Shown: positions 45,560 through 57,159 of the stretch, piece by piece
Numbering within the stretch: the stretch's first letter is position 1
Layout of the letters: each line of letters opens with the position of its first letter
Source of the DNA: Tupaia tana
Taxonomy: Eukaryota > Chordata > Mammalia > Scandentia > Tupaiidae
Length of the DNA: 64,000 nucleotides
NCBI GenBank assembly: GCA_026018925.1
Contig: JAKSZU010000009.1
Location: 35,572,082 to 35,636,081 of the forward strand
Direction of reading: 5' to 3'
Program-made: the position numbers and the translations under genes
Notes under the pieces: model-generated
What the model was told of the DNA's origin: nothing
Databases searched by the model: none
Seen by the model: only the letters and a program-made list of their open reading frames with translations

Positions 45560-45985
45560 AGACAAGCCCAAGGCAAGTAATACCCTAAAAACATCTCACT
45601 GATAATTCATCAAAACTATTAAGGTTATAAAAACAAAATAAAAATTAAAAAAAAAAAAAAACAAAAAACGGTGACTGAGAAACAGTCACAGACCAAAGAG
45701 CACTGAGGAGACATGATGAGTAAAAATGTTGTGAATTGGATCCTGGGACAAAACAAAAAGCAAAAACAAAAACAAAAACAATAAAACAGAACTGGGAAAA
45801 CTGTTGAAATTTGAATAGAGTCTGGCATTTAGTTCATGGTAATGTACCTATATTGATTTCTTAGTTTTGATGAATATGCCATAGTGATGAAAGATGTTAA
45901 CAGTGGGTGAAACTGAGGGAAGGATATATAATAATCCTTTGTATTGTCTCTGTAACTTTTTGGTAAACCTAAAATTATTTCAAAG
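45560..45985 (+). mobile_element. Old L1 3' UTR
   Basis: gactgagaaacagtcacaga, ggagacatgatgag, ggatcctgggaca, tttgaatagagtctggcatt, attgatttcttagttttgat and acttttt...ctaaaattattt are in the order of an L1M-type 3' UTR. The same family is present at 62470-62810. Confidence 0.75.
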
Positions 45986-45995
45986 TATTGGGTTG

Positions 45996-46250
45996 GGACC
46001 AGGAGCTGGCATAAAGGTTTCATTACTGAACTCCCACATGGCCCACCATGGTTCAAGTCCTGGACCCAGCAGCTTGAATCTCATGCTGGGCACATGTGTG
46101 TGTGTCCCCCAAATCCTCCTGAGAGGATAATCTAGAAGAAGGGATTGTGGTGTGGCCATCCCAGCAGCGGGTGATCTCTTGCTTTCTGTCTCTCTGTCTT
46201 TCTGATGAGTGCACATGCCCTATAGTAAAAAAATTCTCTCTTAAAAAAAA
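45996..46250 (+). mobile_element. Long-form SINE, first insertion into the MITE
   Basis: Plus-strand head ggaccaggagctggcataaa; the body has catcccagcagcgggtga in place of the usual palindrome. Target sequence attggg recurs at both edges (45987-45992 and 46251-46256). Confidence 0.85.
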
Positions 46251-46256
46251 ATTGGG

Positions 46257-46516
46257 GGGACCAGCAGTTAGTGTAATGGCTATGTCGCTGGACTCCCAAT
46301 GTAGTCGACTGCAGTTCGAGTCCCAGACCAGGTGGCTTAAAACTCACACCGGGTGCATGTTCGTGCATGCCCAAGATCCCAAGAGGAGAATGGAGGAGAA
46401 GGGATTGTGGTGTGGCCATCCCCCAATGGGGGGGGTGATTTCTCACTTTCTGTCTCTCTGTCTCTCTCTGTCTGGCGAGTGCATGTGTCCTATGGCAAAA
46501 ACCTCTCAAAAAAAAA
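46257..46516 (+). mobile_element. Long-form SINE, second insertion at the same site
   Basis: Younger-looking: B box cagttcgagtcc, palindrome catcccccaatgggggg. It abuts the first SINE in the same orientation, separated only by attggg, which reappears at 46518-46523 after its A tail. Confidence 0.9.
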
Positions 46517-46597
46517 TATTGGGTTGTCAGAAAAGTCATGGTGTTTGTTTTTTCTGTTTCTATGAAAAAATGTGTCATAAATTTTCTGAAAACCCAG

Positions 46598-47655
46598 TAA
46601 ATAGGAAGAAAAAGATAATTTACTCACTTTATTAAACAAATAAACTGAAGTTCAGCAATGGAAAATGACTTATTCAAAATGACATAATTAGCTTATGAAA
46701 ATGATTATCCTTCTCATTACAAAGTATTTATTGATTGAGTGATATTTGTATTAAACCTGAGAAATATTTTCTCTAAAACTGAATTGTATTGATTGACTCC
46801 ACATTTGCTCATACTACCTAATTCTCATCTTGTAATTCTTATGTCCTTTGATTGTTTCCCATGTTACTGGTTTGAAAAATATAAATATTTTCTCATGATA
46901 AATGCTCTCAGTTCCTCTTTTAGTAACTCATACTACCTAAATAAAAAAATTGATTGGAAGAAGAGAGAGTACATTTTTATGTTGTTAAGGCAGTTGCTTG
47001 ATTTTCGTATGATTTATCCTAATTTCTCATTGACCCTACGTAATGAAGCATTTTAGTTTTGTTTAAAACCCTTGCATTTAGAAACTATAACATTATGACT
47101 GTCAGTTTGTCTCTCAGCCAAAATTGCAAGACTTCCCCCCAGGGCCAAGTGTCGTCTTCTTTGTGTGCTCTTTTCTTTCTCTCTGGAACCTGGATCCCTT
47201 CCAAGATCCCATGAGTTCTCTGCAAATGCTAATCATTTCAGGGCAGACTCCATGCAACTCAGTTCAGAGGCACAAAAAGATATAGACACATGGAATAGCT
47301 AAGGGGTATAGACAGGAATTTAGGTTCATATCAGAGTTTTGACACTCAAATGCAGTAAATTCCCAGGTTTATGGCTTCATATTTTTATCTGTATTCAAGG
47401 TAGTAAAATTATTTTCCATACAGTGGTTAAAGATTATGTAACTTCCTAAACTGGATAAGTGGCAGTTGGATATTTTTATTTTAATTAATGGGGCACCATT
47501 AGCTTATTTCTGAGAGTCTGGGTGTCCGAAAAAAGTTAGTTAGTGTATATACCTATAATAGGAACATATAAGACATCAACAAACAGGGTATGAAAAAAAG
47601 TAGCCATCGCTTCAAGTTTTGGAAGCTTTTCCAAATAATTTAGTGAAAGCTCAAA
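46598..47655. other. No recognised feature
   Basis: About 1 kb of unique-looking DNA; 47335-47440 may be a worn MIR (cccaggtttatggcttcata). No coding signature. Confidence 0.4.
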
Positions 47656-47660
47656 AACTT

Positions 47661-47905
47661 GGAGCCAGCAGATGGCATAGTGGTAGTCACTTGACTCCCA
47701 TATGGCTGACTACGGTTTGAGTCCTGGACCTGGTGGCTTGAAAAATCATGCAGGGTATGTGTGTGACGAAGATCCCAGAAGGAGGATGGAGGAGAAAGGA
47801 TTGCAGCATGGCCATCTCCCGGGGGTGTGGGGGGGTGATTTCTCACTTTCCCTCTGTGTCTCAGCAAGCTCACACATCCTAAGGCCAAAATGTCTTTAAA
47901 AAATT
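47661..47905 (+). mobile_element. Long-form SINE, old
   Basis: Plus-strand head gagccagcagatggcatagt, linker gtggcttgaaaaatcatgca, palindrome expanded to ctcccgggggtgtggggggg, end catcctaaggccaaaatgtc. Confidence 0.83.
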
Positions 47906-48192
47906 TAAATAGTTCAAGAAATCATGTGGTTGTTTCCTAAATGAATATTATATTTGTTCACACATTTTTCTCCCTTAAATACTTCTTCCTTCCCATTTAG
48001 ACAAAGACCAAGGAGGAGGAGAAAAAAGAAGCAGCATAATGGTTTTAAACATCAGTTGATACTGTCTCTATGCAGAATTAATTTTGTCTTTGCAGATCTG
48101 GAAAATTAAAGGATTAACAGATACTTGCAACTGTTTGGAGTAGTGAAGAGAGTGTGGGGGGAAGTGGATAATACTAGCTGTACTTTATTTAC

Positions 48193-48405
48193 TTAAAATA
48201 TATAATATTATATAATAAATATATGTAAGAATATTATATATGTTATATATTATATGTCATATATAAAATATATAATGTGTATTCAATATACAACATGTAT
48301 TATAATATAATACAATATATACAATATTATATATATTATGTATATGATATATGAATATAATATATAACATATATATATACACACACACACACATACACAC
48401 ACTCC
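48193..48405. repeat. Long AT-rich quasi-palindromic tract ending in (CA)n
   Basis: Over 200 bp almost entirely of A and T with many tatat/atata self-complementary words, then a TA run and (CA)n at about 48379-48400. Confidence 0.9.
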
Positions 48406-48964
48406 TATTATAAGAATAGGGAAATAATTTCTTCTTCTTGCCTTTGGAATACTGTACATCAAAAGTTGAAATATTAATGTGCTTTCTCTTTTATCTTTCC
48501 CAACATTCAATTCCCTCCTTAGTTGACATAGAACCCTTACGTGTATCTTCAGGGGGTGATGATGTAGAGGAAAATCAGAATATTACAAAAAGAATGCAAA
48601 AAAGGAAGATACTCACTTTTGTACTTTCAAATACGATTGTGCAGACTAATAATAACCTCACAATTTAAGTAGTTGTCTTGCATATTCTTTCATTTTCTCC
48701 TTTAGTATATTAAGGGCCAGTATAGAGTGGAGTTGTACAGAGGGGATATGAATATATGAGGAAGAAGGGAGGGTTTCATTTTTCTGGCTGTAGGGTATTT
48801 TGATGAGAATGGTGTTATTTATAAAATTAATAACAGCCAAATTGTGAGTCTCAATAATTATAATAACAAGAGTAACCCTAAAGAATAGGGAGTTCTTCTG
48901 TTCATGTTATCCCTGCATTAACCTGGGGTACTGCCATATGAATTTATCTGCACAAACTGAACTC
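48406..48964. other. No recognised feature
   Basis: Unique-looking DNA. The open frame at 48438-48668 has no recognisable family. Confidence 0.4.
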
Positions 48965-48982
48965 TTGAGTTTTAGCTTTTTT

Positions 48983-49243
48983 TTTTTTTTTCAGAGGTTT
49001 TTGCTATAGGGTGCGAGCACTCGCCAGACAGACAGAGAGAGACATAGAGACAGAAAGTGAGAAATCACTCCCCCAGGGGGTTGGTCACGCCGCAATCCCT
49101 TCTCCTCCATTCTCCTCTTGGGATCCTGGGCACGCACGCACACGCGCCCGGCGTGAGCTTCAAGTCACCGGGTCCGGGATGTGAACCACAATCGACCACG
49201 TGGGAGTCCAGCGACATAGCCATTACACCAACTGCTGGTTCCC
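48983..49243 (-). mobile_element. Long-form SINE, young, with 18-bp target duplication
   Basis: ttgagttttagctttttt at 48965-48982 and 49244-49261. Minus-strand body near consensus (cgcacgcacacgcgcccggc); the head reads GTTCACATCCC, a derivative of the GCATCC subfamily. Confidence 0.93.
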
Positions 49244-49261
49244 TTGAGTTTTAGCTTTTTT

Positions 49262-49734
49262 AGTTACCTTTTTCCTGTGTGACTTAGATATTAGACAAAA
49301 AGCTAATGGCGTTGCCTGTAGATCCCCCAAGACAGAATAAGGTGACAGAGCGGCAAAGGGCTAGGCCTTGACTGCTGGCCAGTTCACTCAATGGAGGATA
49401 TGAAGTAAACAAGGAAAAGGTGATAAATAGCAATTTAGGGGACTTTGACTTAGGAATGGAATCTGCTTTGACCACACCAAGAGAGAGGCAGGGTTAGGGA
49501 GTAACATTAGCCACATTCATAGCTCTGAATGTAGCAATATGCAACCAGGTAGGCAAAGGGCTAAAGGAGGTCAGGGACCTTACACCCAAAGGTCCCACCA
49601 CATTCCTTCTGCCAAGAAGCTACAATATCTAAGCCATAACCCTCGCCTCCATAGAACTACATTTCATCCTAGGGTAGAAGGAAGGGCAAAATTGTCATGG
49701 AAACTGAACTATTTTACCAAAAGAAACTGAATGC
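49262..49734. other. No recognised feature
   Basis: Unique DNA, slightly less AT-rich; no repeat or gene recognised. Confidence 0.4.
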
Positions 49735-49862
49735 TACGTAAAGAGGAGGAGGGATTGCAGTGTGGCTATCTCTTCTGGGGGATGGTTTCTCACTTTCCCT
49801 ATCACTGTCCCTGTCTCTCTCCAGTGAGCTCACGTACCCTAAGGCAACAAACTCTAAAACAG
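49735..49862 (+). mobile_element. 5'-truncated SINE
   Basis: Begins within the gaggaggagggattgcagtg segment; no tRNA head. Continues through tttctcactttccctatcac to taccctaaggcaacaaactc. Confidence 0.75.
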
Positions 49863-49921
49863 ACACAGAGAGAAAGAGAAAGAGAGAGAGAGAGGGAGGG
49901 AGAGAGAGAGAGAGAGAGAGA
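49863..49921. repeat. (GA)n tract
   Basis: GAGA repeats with AAAG and GGGA interruptions; target of the next SINE. Confidence 0.9.
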
Positions 49922-50169
49922 GGCCAGCAGTTGGCGTAATGGCTGTCAGTGGACTCCCACGTAGTCAACCACAGTTCAAGTCCCAGACCTGGTGGCTTAA
50001 TCTCATGCTGGGTGCATGTGCATGTGTGCCCAAGATCATGAGAGAAGAATGGAAAAATCTCCCCAGGGGGTGATTTCTAGCTTTCTGTCTCTGTCTCTTT
50101 CTGTCTTTCTGGCAATCACAGGCACACTATACCAAAAAACCTCTCTCAAAAAAAAAAAAAAAAAAAAAA
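49922..50169 (+). mobile_element. SINE inserted in a (GA)n tract
   Basis: Plus-strand head ggccagcagttggcgtaatg, shortened middle (aatggaaaaatctccccagg), CT tract and a 24-nt A tail. (GA)n resumes after the tail at 50170-50183, consistent with a duplicated GA target. Confidence 0.85.
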
Positions 50170-50183
50170 GAGAGAGAGAGAGA

Positions 50184-50883
50184 CTGTTTTTTTTTAGGTC
50201 AGGATAAGATATAAAGTGGATTGGGTGTTACATAATTTTAACCACCACGAACCAGCAGGTGGAACACTCAAAGAAAAAGCCAAAGTAGACAAAATAAATC
50301 ACATTTTTCTCTGCACAGTGAAATTTTACTGTGAGATAAAATTTTTAATATTACTTTTGAAATCTGAAATGATGGACACGCTAGATGTAAACCTCTTAGT
50401 CATTTGCTGATTGTCAGTTTTTGCTTCTAAGCAGTAAGAAATTTCTGAAGGAATGGGAAAATGATAGGGTATTTCAATTCCTGTATAAATCTGAGTGAGT
50501 CACTAATTTTTAAGCAAGTGGTGTTGAGAGTATAAAAACGTAACAAAATTTTCCAGAGCTGTATTGGGACTTAAGATGTACGTTATAGTCTTCTCTTTCT
50601 TTTAGGAGCAGAAACAAAAGGAGGAGGGTACATATTAGACCAATATATTATATATGGTAATTCAGTACCCGTACATATGAGTTAAAAGAGAACAAATGTT
50701 AAAGCAGTAGTTTGAGTACAAAAAGTGTATAATTATGGTTCAAACATATTAACATTGAAGTGGAAGGTTAATGTAATAAACTTTTAAAATAATATTTCAT
50801 AACTGCTATAAATAATTTTATTTACTTAATACAACTATCTCAGGAAACATTACAAAAGGATAATGTGAACGGAAAAAGGAATC
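50184..50883. other. No recognised feature
   Basis: Unique AT-rich DNA. Confidence 0.4.
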
Positions 50884-51180
50884 AAGGACCATCCCTGTAG
50901 CACAGTGGTTAAGTGCTGGGCAGTGGGAGCCAGATCCCTCATGGCCAACCACAGTTGAATCCTGGTCTTAGTGTCTTGAAAAACATGTGTAGTATATGTG
51001 TGTGTGTGTGTGTGCGTGTGTGTGTGTGTGTGTGTGTGCGTGTGTGTGTATGTGACCCGAATCTTGATAGAATGGAAAAATAGAGAAAAAAGGATTGCAG
51101 TGTGATCATGCCCATTGTGGGTGCCTTCTTTCTTTCTGGTGCATACACACACCCTCTGGCAGTTGAAAAAAAAGGAAAAC
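50884..51180 (+). mobile_element. Long-form SINE, old, with internal (TG)n
   Basis: Plus-strand head aaggaccatccctgtagcac, (TG)n at about 50996-51052 at the GTGTGCGTGC site, end acacaccctctggcagttga. Confidence 0.78.
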
Positions 51181-51226
51181 AAAACAAAGCCTTACTTGCA
51201 AAGATACTAGTGTTCATGTACTTTTG

Positions 51227-51375
51227 GGGGCTGGCAAGTGGCATGGTGGTTAAGACACTAGACTCCCACATGGCCAACCATGGTTGGAGTCCCAGACCTG
51301 GAGGCTTGCTTTCTCACTTTTCCTCTCTCTGCCTCTCTGGTCACATTAAATAATAATAAATAAAATAATTCCTAA
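51227..51375 (+). mobile_element. Short-form SINE
   Basis: Head gggctggcaagtggcatggt ... gttggagtcccagacctgga passes directly to gcttgctttctcacttttcc and an AATAATAAATAAA tail. A clear example of the short architecture. Confidence 0.87.
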
Positions 51376-51489
51376 AAAATCTACTTTTGTATCACAGTTT
51401 ACAGCTTACAAATATCTCTCACACTCACTTATAAGTCACAAAATTTATTTTAAATATGCAAATGAGTAAAAACAACTAGCTAAAAATAT

Positions 51490-51728
51490 TTTTTTATAGA
51501 GAGATTTTTGGTATGGGGTGCATGCGCTTGCCAGAAAGACAGAGAGAAATGGAGAGACAGAAAGTGAAAAATCGCCCCCTGGGGGAGTGGCCATGACCAA
51601 ATTCCTTCTCCTTCATTCTCCTCTCAGGATGTGTCTGGCATGAGTTCAAGCCACTGGGTCCAGGACTTGAACCATGGTCGACTACGTTGAGAGTCCAGCC
51701 ACATAACCATTTCGCCATCTGCTGGTCA
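51490..51728 (-). mobile_element. Long-form SINE
   Basis: Minus-strand: gagatttttggtatggggtg tail side, atcgccccctgggggagtgg palindrome; a shortened segment before the head (ggatgtgtctggcatgag). Confidence 0.85.
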
Positions 51729-51989
51729 CCAACTCAAACATTTTAAGTGAATTTATTGTGAACTATATTGAAGGGATAGATTCAATATTTAAATATGTCA
51801 TATAAATCAAGTTGTTTTTCTAGAATTAATTGATTTAAGTAGGAGGGATTATGAAGTTTTACTCCTGTATACAATGTTATCTCTTTTAAAGTAGCAAATC
51901 TTCTTGGGAAAATGAGGCCCAGAGTTTTTTGTCTCCATTTCTTTCATTTTATTCATGATGAAAAATAAATTTTGTAATCTCTGTAAGTT

Positions 51990-52140
51990 AATTTGATATT
52001 TTGGATCTGTGGCATCATTTGATATGTAACCTTGAGTAAGGCATTTATTCTTTCTGGGACTTGGTTTCCTCATTGCAAATCAAGATGGATGGATTAGATA
52101 CTAAGACTGTTTACAACTGTAACATCTGTCATTCTGTGAA
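51990..52140 (+). mobile_element. MIR-type remnant
   Basis: gtaaccttgagtaaggcatt, gggacttggtttcctcattg and aacatctgtcattctgtgaa follow MIR order. Confidence 0.6.
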
Positions 52141-52484
52141 ATGATGGACATATTATTTGAACCATAAATGTATCCATCTTTTCATCACTTAACTATATTG
52201 CTTCTAATTTATCACTGTCTAGGGGACCTTGCCCACATGCTCAGTGGGTCCACTTTCAGCCAAATGTAAAATAAAACAAGAAAAAAGGCTGGAGTACTGT
52301 CTGGATGCTAGCTATTCATTTTTGTTCATGTTCTAAATATGATTTCATCCACGTGTTACTGTTTACCAAAGACCATTTGTCTTTTAATCAGAAACCAAGA
52401 TGATTATGCTGTAGGGATTGCAGAGGATGTGATAAGTAGAGTGAATTTAGAATAGAGGAACTAGCATGCTATTTCTGGTTCTTC
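52141..52484. other. No recognised feature
   Basis: Unique-looking DNA. Confidence 0.4.
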
Positions 52485-52670
52485 ATAAATTTATTTCTTC
52501 CATGAGTGAGAGAGACAGAGAGACAGCACTCTAAACAAGGTCTTGATGCTGCAATCTACTTCTAGCTTCAGTTAGGCCCAGATAATGGGCACACACATGC
52601 CTGGCATAGTCAGGGAGGTCTCCAGACTTGAACTTGGAAACTACTCATGAGGGTCTACCTTACAGAGTGT
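52485..52670 (-). mobile_element. Second-family SINE, antisense, diverged
   Basis: Plus strand has catgagtgagagagacagag, then ggtcttgatgctgcaatcta and agggaggtctccagacttg: the reverse of the second family's CT-rich end and body. The head is poorly preserved. Confidence 0.5.
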
Positions 52671-52712
52671 TTTTATCATTTACAGCTGTACCACATTTGG
52701 GCCCCCAGCATT

Positions 52713-53030
52713 TCTTTTCTTTTTTTTTTCTTTTCTTTCTTTTTTTTTCTTTTTCTTTTCTTTTCTTTTCTTTTTTATTACCAGAGGGTATGTACACTCA
52801 CATATGAAAGAAAGAGTAAGAGAAAAAGAAAGAACACCCTCCCTGTGGGACATATTCACATTGCAACATTTTTTCTCCATTTCTCTATCCCATCAAGATT
52901 TTGGGATCATATGCACATGCACTTGGTGTTTTTCAAGCCACTGGGACCAGGATTTCAATTATAGTTGACCATGTAGGATCCAGCTCCCAATGCCCAGTGG
53001 TTAACAACTGTGTTATGGGGCCAATCCATT
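52713..53030 (-). mobile_element. Long-form SINE, old, CTTTT-rich tail
   Basis: Minus-strand: long CTTTT-rich tail side (52717-52779), attaccagagggtatgtacac, worn palindrome (accctccctgtgggac), head remnant ending near ggggccaatcc. Confidence 0.78.
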
Positions 53031-53319
53031 AACATTTTAAAAAAATTTCTTGGTGTAGAATCTAAGATGGCTAAGCAGACAGTGTGACTGCTTTCTTCTG
53101 AGCCATGATAAATGGGAACAGTGAAAGTATCTGGCCACCTTACTGTCTTATCCCAGAGGATGACAGTGGCTTATAAATACTACTAAAACCACATTCTATG
53201 ACATTATGAGTCAAGAAAAGCTAATATTTTTCTTGACGAGATTGACAGACCTGCTAAAACTGGCTTTTTCTTGAGCTATAGCTGCTGTGGTTGCTAACAA
53301 CAAAAGCAATATTTAAATT
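53031..53319. other. No recognised feature
   Basis: aagatggctaagcagacagt near 53065 is faintly like an L1 5' UTR start, but nothing supports it further. Confidence 0.3.
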
Positions 53320-53530
53320 TTTTGAGTGCTTACCATGTCAGAAACTTTAAATATATTATGGTACTTGAGTCTTTGAACTTTAATAAGTAGATATTAATAT
53401 TATACTTTTTTACAAATAAGTAAACTAATTTTAGACATCTAAAGCAACTTATTAAAGAACATAAAGTTGAAAATTGGTAGATACTGATATGGGTAAATAC
53501 CCAGGTTTGTCTGATTTCAAAGTCTAAGTT
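53320..53530 (-). mobile_element. MIR, antisense
   Basis: Plus strand gagtgcttaccatgtcagaa, aacttattaaagaacataaa and acccaggtttgtctgatttc are antisense MIR in order. Confidence 0.75.
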
Positions 53531-53695
53531 AATTAGATTTTATTACTAAGCTAATGAACATATGAAGAAAAATTTTTACAGAGTTTTTATATTTTGGGGA
53601 ATTTACAGTGAGCCATATTTCATCTCAGAAAATACAGCATTCAGTTTTTAAACTAATATGTACATTTAATGCTAAGAAAAGCATGCCAGCCTTTG

Positions 53696-53996
53696 GGACC
53701 AGCAGTTAGCGTAATGGCTATGTCGCTGGACTCCCATGTAGTTGACCGCGGTTCGCGTCCTGGACCCGGTGGCTTAAAACTCATGCCGGGCGCGTGTACG
53801 TGTGTGCCCAAGATCCCGAGAGGAGAACGGAGGAGAAGGGATTGCGACGTGACCATCCCCCCTGGGGAGTGATTTCTCGCTTTCTGTCTCTCTGTCTCTC
53901 TCTGTCTGTCTGGCGAGTGCACGCGCCCTATAGCAAAAACCTCTTAAAAAAGAAAAGAAAAGAAAAGAAAAGAAAAGAAAAGAAAAGAAAAGAAAA
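53696..53996 (+). mobile_element. Long-form SINE, very young, (AAAAG)n tail
   Basis: gcatgccagcctttg at 53681-53695 and 53997-54011. B box GTTCGCGTCC, linker TTAAAACTC, palindrome catcccccctggggagtgat. The tail is AAAAG repeats. Confidence 0.95.
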
Positions 53997-54011
53997 GCAT
54001 GCCAGCCTTTG

Positions 54012-54300
54012 AAAGAGAAACCTTCTATGTCCCCGCTTAATATATACTGAATATATGCACTCTGTGGCAAAAACTGAAAGATTGGAAGGTATAAAATCAT
54101 AGAGAGCAACTATGGGTATAAGAGACAGTGTGGAAGGTAGGTGGGAAATGGAGAGGGTGAGAATTAGATAATCAAGGGGAAAAAAAGAAGCAAATCATTT
54201 AAGGGACACAAAAATGGAAAATTATCTGTTGATAATGTCTTTGGTAATATCTTGAGTGGACTAATACATGGTGTTTTCATGAAAAAAATACATTTTAAAA
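54012..54300 (+). mobile_element. L1 3' UTR fragment
   Basis: ctatgtccccgcttaatata, aaactgaaagattggaaggt, aagggacacaaaaatgg and attatctgttgataatgt align with the 3' UTR of the L1 at 44930-45150. Confidence 0.75.
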
Positions 54301-54689
54301 AACTAAGTGGAGTTTCTAAAGATTATTAAATACCATAGGAAACTGGGACTAATCTAAGAAAACTTGAAGTATATGGAACTTTCCATCTTTTTTAACTTTA
54401 GAAATTAAGCAGCTGTCGACTTCAACATAAAATGGCTATCAGTAAACACTCTGACAGCTGGTATAAAAATATCGGGCTGCATAAGACTATTATTAACAAA
54501 AAATCTAATAGGGCTTTCTTACAAGGAAAAAAAAAGTTGAGTGGCCTATTCAGATTCTAATTTTTAAATGTATAATTGTAGAACTTAAAAATTAATAAAA
54601 AAATGAATACTGAAATCTATGTTCTTATTTATCATACAATTTTCATTTTGTATTTTTAAAATTATAAAATAGGAGGGATAATAAATCTC
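54301..54689. other. No recognised feature
   Basis: Unique AT-rich DNA. Confidence 0.4.
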
Positions 54690-54840
54690 AGCTGGTCCAA
54701 CACATAAATTTACAGATTAGGAAATAAACCCCTGGGGATTACTAGCTTGTCAAAGGCCACATAAGGATTAGTGTCACAGCCAAGACTAAAACCTTAGTCC
54801 TTTGATTCTTTGGCTACTCCTCTGTATATTCTATACCAAA
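54690..54840 (-). mobile_element. MIR, antisense
   Basis: tttacagattaggaaataaa, cttgtcaaaggccacataag and gacta-aaaccttagtcc match antisense MIR. Confidence 0.7.
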
Positions 54841-55639
54841 TGTTCATTTTAAGATAGAAACTTAGGAAGCCTTAATGATTTTGTGCTTGTGAAAATTACT
54901 TTGTTTTTATTAAATCTGAAGGCCTATACTTATAGCTCATAGGTTTTAAAATGGAGATATTTAAGTGGCTTGATATGATCATGAAACATTATTGAATTTG
55001 TCCCATATGTTTAACTGGAAAAACCAGTACATTTTTAAAAGGAGAATTTAATTCTAGAAAACCTCTCTGTGGCCACATTATTATTACCACATATGAGTAA
55101 ATCAAAGTTTAAAGCATTGTTTAAGAAGCAAATTTCTGCCGAAGTACCCAAAATTGAAGAAACAGGGAAAAAAAAAAGCTTTGGAAAAGCAGCCAATTGA
55201 CAGGACTAAATAAAACCAGAAGTTCTGATCACTCATGTTTCAGTATTTATCTACTAGTCATAAACTATTATGATTCTTCTTTGATCCCAATTGTTTTCAT
55301 TGGCTTTATTTTTGAATAAAAGTCAACATGAAGATATGATTGAGTCTGGTTTGCCAGCATAAGTGCCAGAGTTTCAACGAGAAATCACACATGACTAAAA
55401 GAAATAAGGCATATGCTGTAGCTATGGTCACAGGAGCTTGAAAACCCTAGGAGAAAAAGTTACTAAAAACATAAGAAATTTATTATGTTAGCTAAAAGTT
55501 GTATGTTGTTTTATAAAACCTTCCAGTTGGAAGACACCATAGAAGCTTTCTATTTCAATATCCTAGTCAGTATAAATATTATTTCTGTGGCATCCCTAAC
55601 ACTTCTCATGTACTCATACAATTTGAGTTTTTTTTTTTT
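54841..55639. other. No recognised feature
   Basis: Unique AT-rich DNA; no gene signature. Confidence 0.4.
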
Positions 55640-55877
55640 CATAACTCCCTCCCTCCTTTTTTTCTTCCTTCTTTCCTTCCTTCTTTCCAAGATAGATAGG
55701 AGCCTTGACAGTATCTCACCATGCCATGATCCACTCAGTAGCCTCTCAGCTAGCCAGGATCATGAGTGCACAAGGATATACCTGATATGCTCAGGTTGAC
55801 CGGCAATCCAAGCCCAGGCTTCTCGTGTGGCTCTAGTATCATAACCTTTTACTGCACCACTGTGGTTGGGCCAGTTT
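55640..55877 (-). mobile_element. Second-family SINE, antisense
   Basis: After a CTTCC-rich stretch, the plus strand reads caggttgaccggcaatccaa, tcgtgtggctctagtatcat and ctgcaccactgtggttgggc, the reverse of the second family's head (compare 16038-16110). Confidence 0.65.
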
Positions 55878-55888
55878 GAATACTTTTT

Positions 55889-56385
55889 AAAAAAAAATTG
55901 TTTATTTTAGAGAGAGGGAGAGAGAACAAGAGAAAGAAACATAAACAGGTATCCTGGATCTCATCACATTATGATTTTCCTCTCCTTCTACCTTTCAGAC
56001 AGCCAAAACCACAGGCATCTCTTTTTTAAAAATAATTGTTAAATTTTATTTATAATTTTTATTATTTTTAAAAATTTGCTACAGGGCACACACCGTTGAG
56101 AAAAAGAGAAAGAGAAAGGAAAAGTGAGATAGCAAGCTGCCAGGACTGGGCCTCTAACAGTGGTCAGCCATGTGGGAGTCCACTACGCCACCTGCTGGCT
56201 CTTGAATTGCAATTTTCTATGTAGTTCCAGCATCATTGACCCCAGTTGGAATATTTTTCTTAAAAAACAATTTATTTATTTATCTATTTCTTTGTTGCGA
56301 TTTTCAAGCTGCTGGATCCAAGACAAACCTCAGTTGGCCATGTGGAAATCCAGCGCCTTAGCCACCATACCACCTGCTGGCTCCC
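55889..56385 (-). mobile_element. Nested cluster of short-form SINEs, antisense
   Basis: cagtttgaatactttt at 55872-55887 and 56386-56401 flanks the cluster as a target duplication. Inside are a GA-rich tail piece (55900-56005), a complete short form (about 56035-56205, head ending cacctgctggct) and another short form head (about 56265-56385). Confidence 0.7.
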
Positions 56386-56839
56386 AGTTTGAATACTTTT
56401 GATGATGGGGATATCATTGCTTACTAAGGTTGTCCATTTACGTGTTAGATGGATTCTAGTGTTAGAGGAACTTCTTTCTTTCTAATTGAAATCTACTTCC
56501 TTATCATTCTAATTAATTAGCTTAAATTGAATCCTCTCAAGCAATATTTGAAACCGACGTTCAGCCAGTTATACACCAGTAGAGCCATATCAGATTTTCA
56601 TGGCTGGCATTCATTTGGACCGGACAGACAGATGTTCCAGTTGATGAGATGTCTCTTCTTACTGGTACCTGTTTCTTATTTGTTGTTAATTATTTTGATT
56701 ATCACCACTACATATATACATCTGTAATGGTGTTTTACTAAGGTAAAAAGAGCAATATACTGAGAGCAAAAGGTTTAATTTCAATTCTCCTGCTTTTGGT
56801 GCCAATTTACTCATATTTCAAATGAGAATGTTCCATTAG

Positions 56840-57115
56840 ATCAGTGATTGGTAAACTTGGTTACAGTCAGAATCACTTGGGAAGATTGTCAAAATATATT
56901 TTCCTGGATTGTAGACCAGCCAGGTGGTGTGGTGGTGAAGGCACCTGGAATCCCACTCAGCCAACCTTGCAGTTTGAATACCAGATCTGGTGGCTTGAAC
57001 AATGTGCCAGGTGTATGGTCATGCATGCCCAAAAATCCCAAGAGGACAATGGAAAATGGATTGTGGTGTGACTAACTCCCAGGAGGTTATTTCTCTCTCT
57101 CTCTCTTTCTCACTG

Positions 57116-57159
<44 letters not shown>

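Larger units (their letters stand above)
45986..46597 (+). mobile_element. Mariner-type MITE split by two SINEs
   Basis: TA plus TTGGGTTG at 45986-45995 is the broken left end. After two SINEs the element reads TA TTGGGTTGTCAGAAAAGTC from 46517 to a matching inverted end (ttttctgaaaaccca) near 46595. The intact relative is at 59874-59951. It has no transposase and depends on one in trans. Confidence 0.8.

Noticed and set aside
46147..46635. 162-residue open frame
   Set aside because: Spans two SINEs and a MITE; a shadow of repeats.
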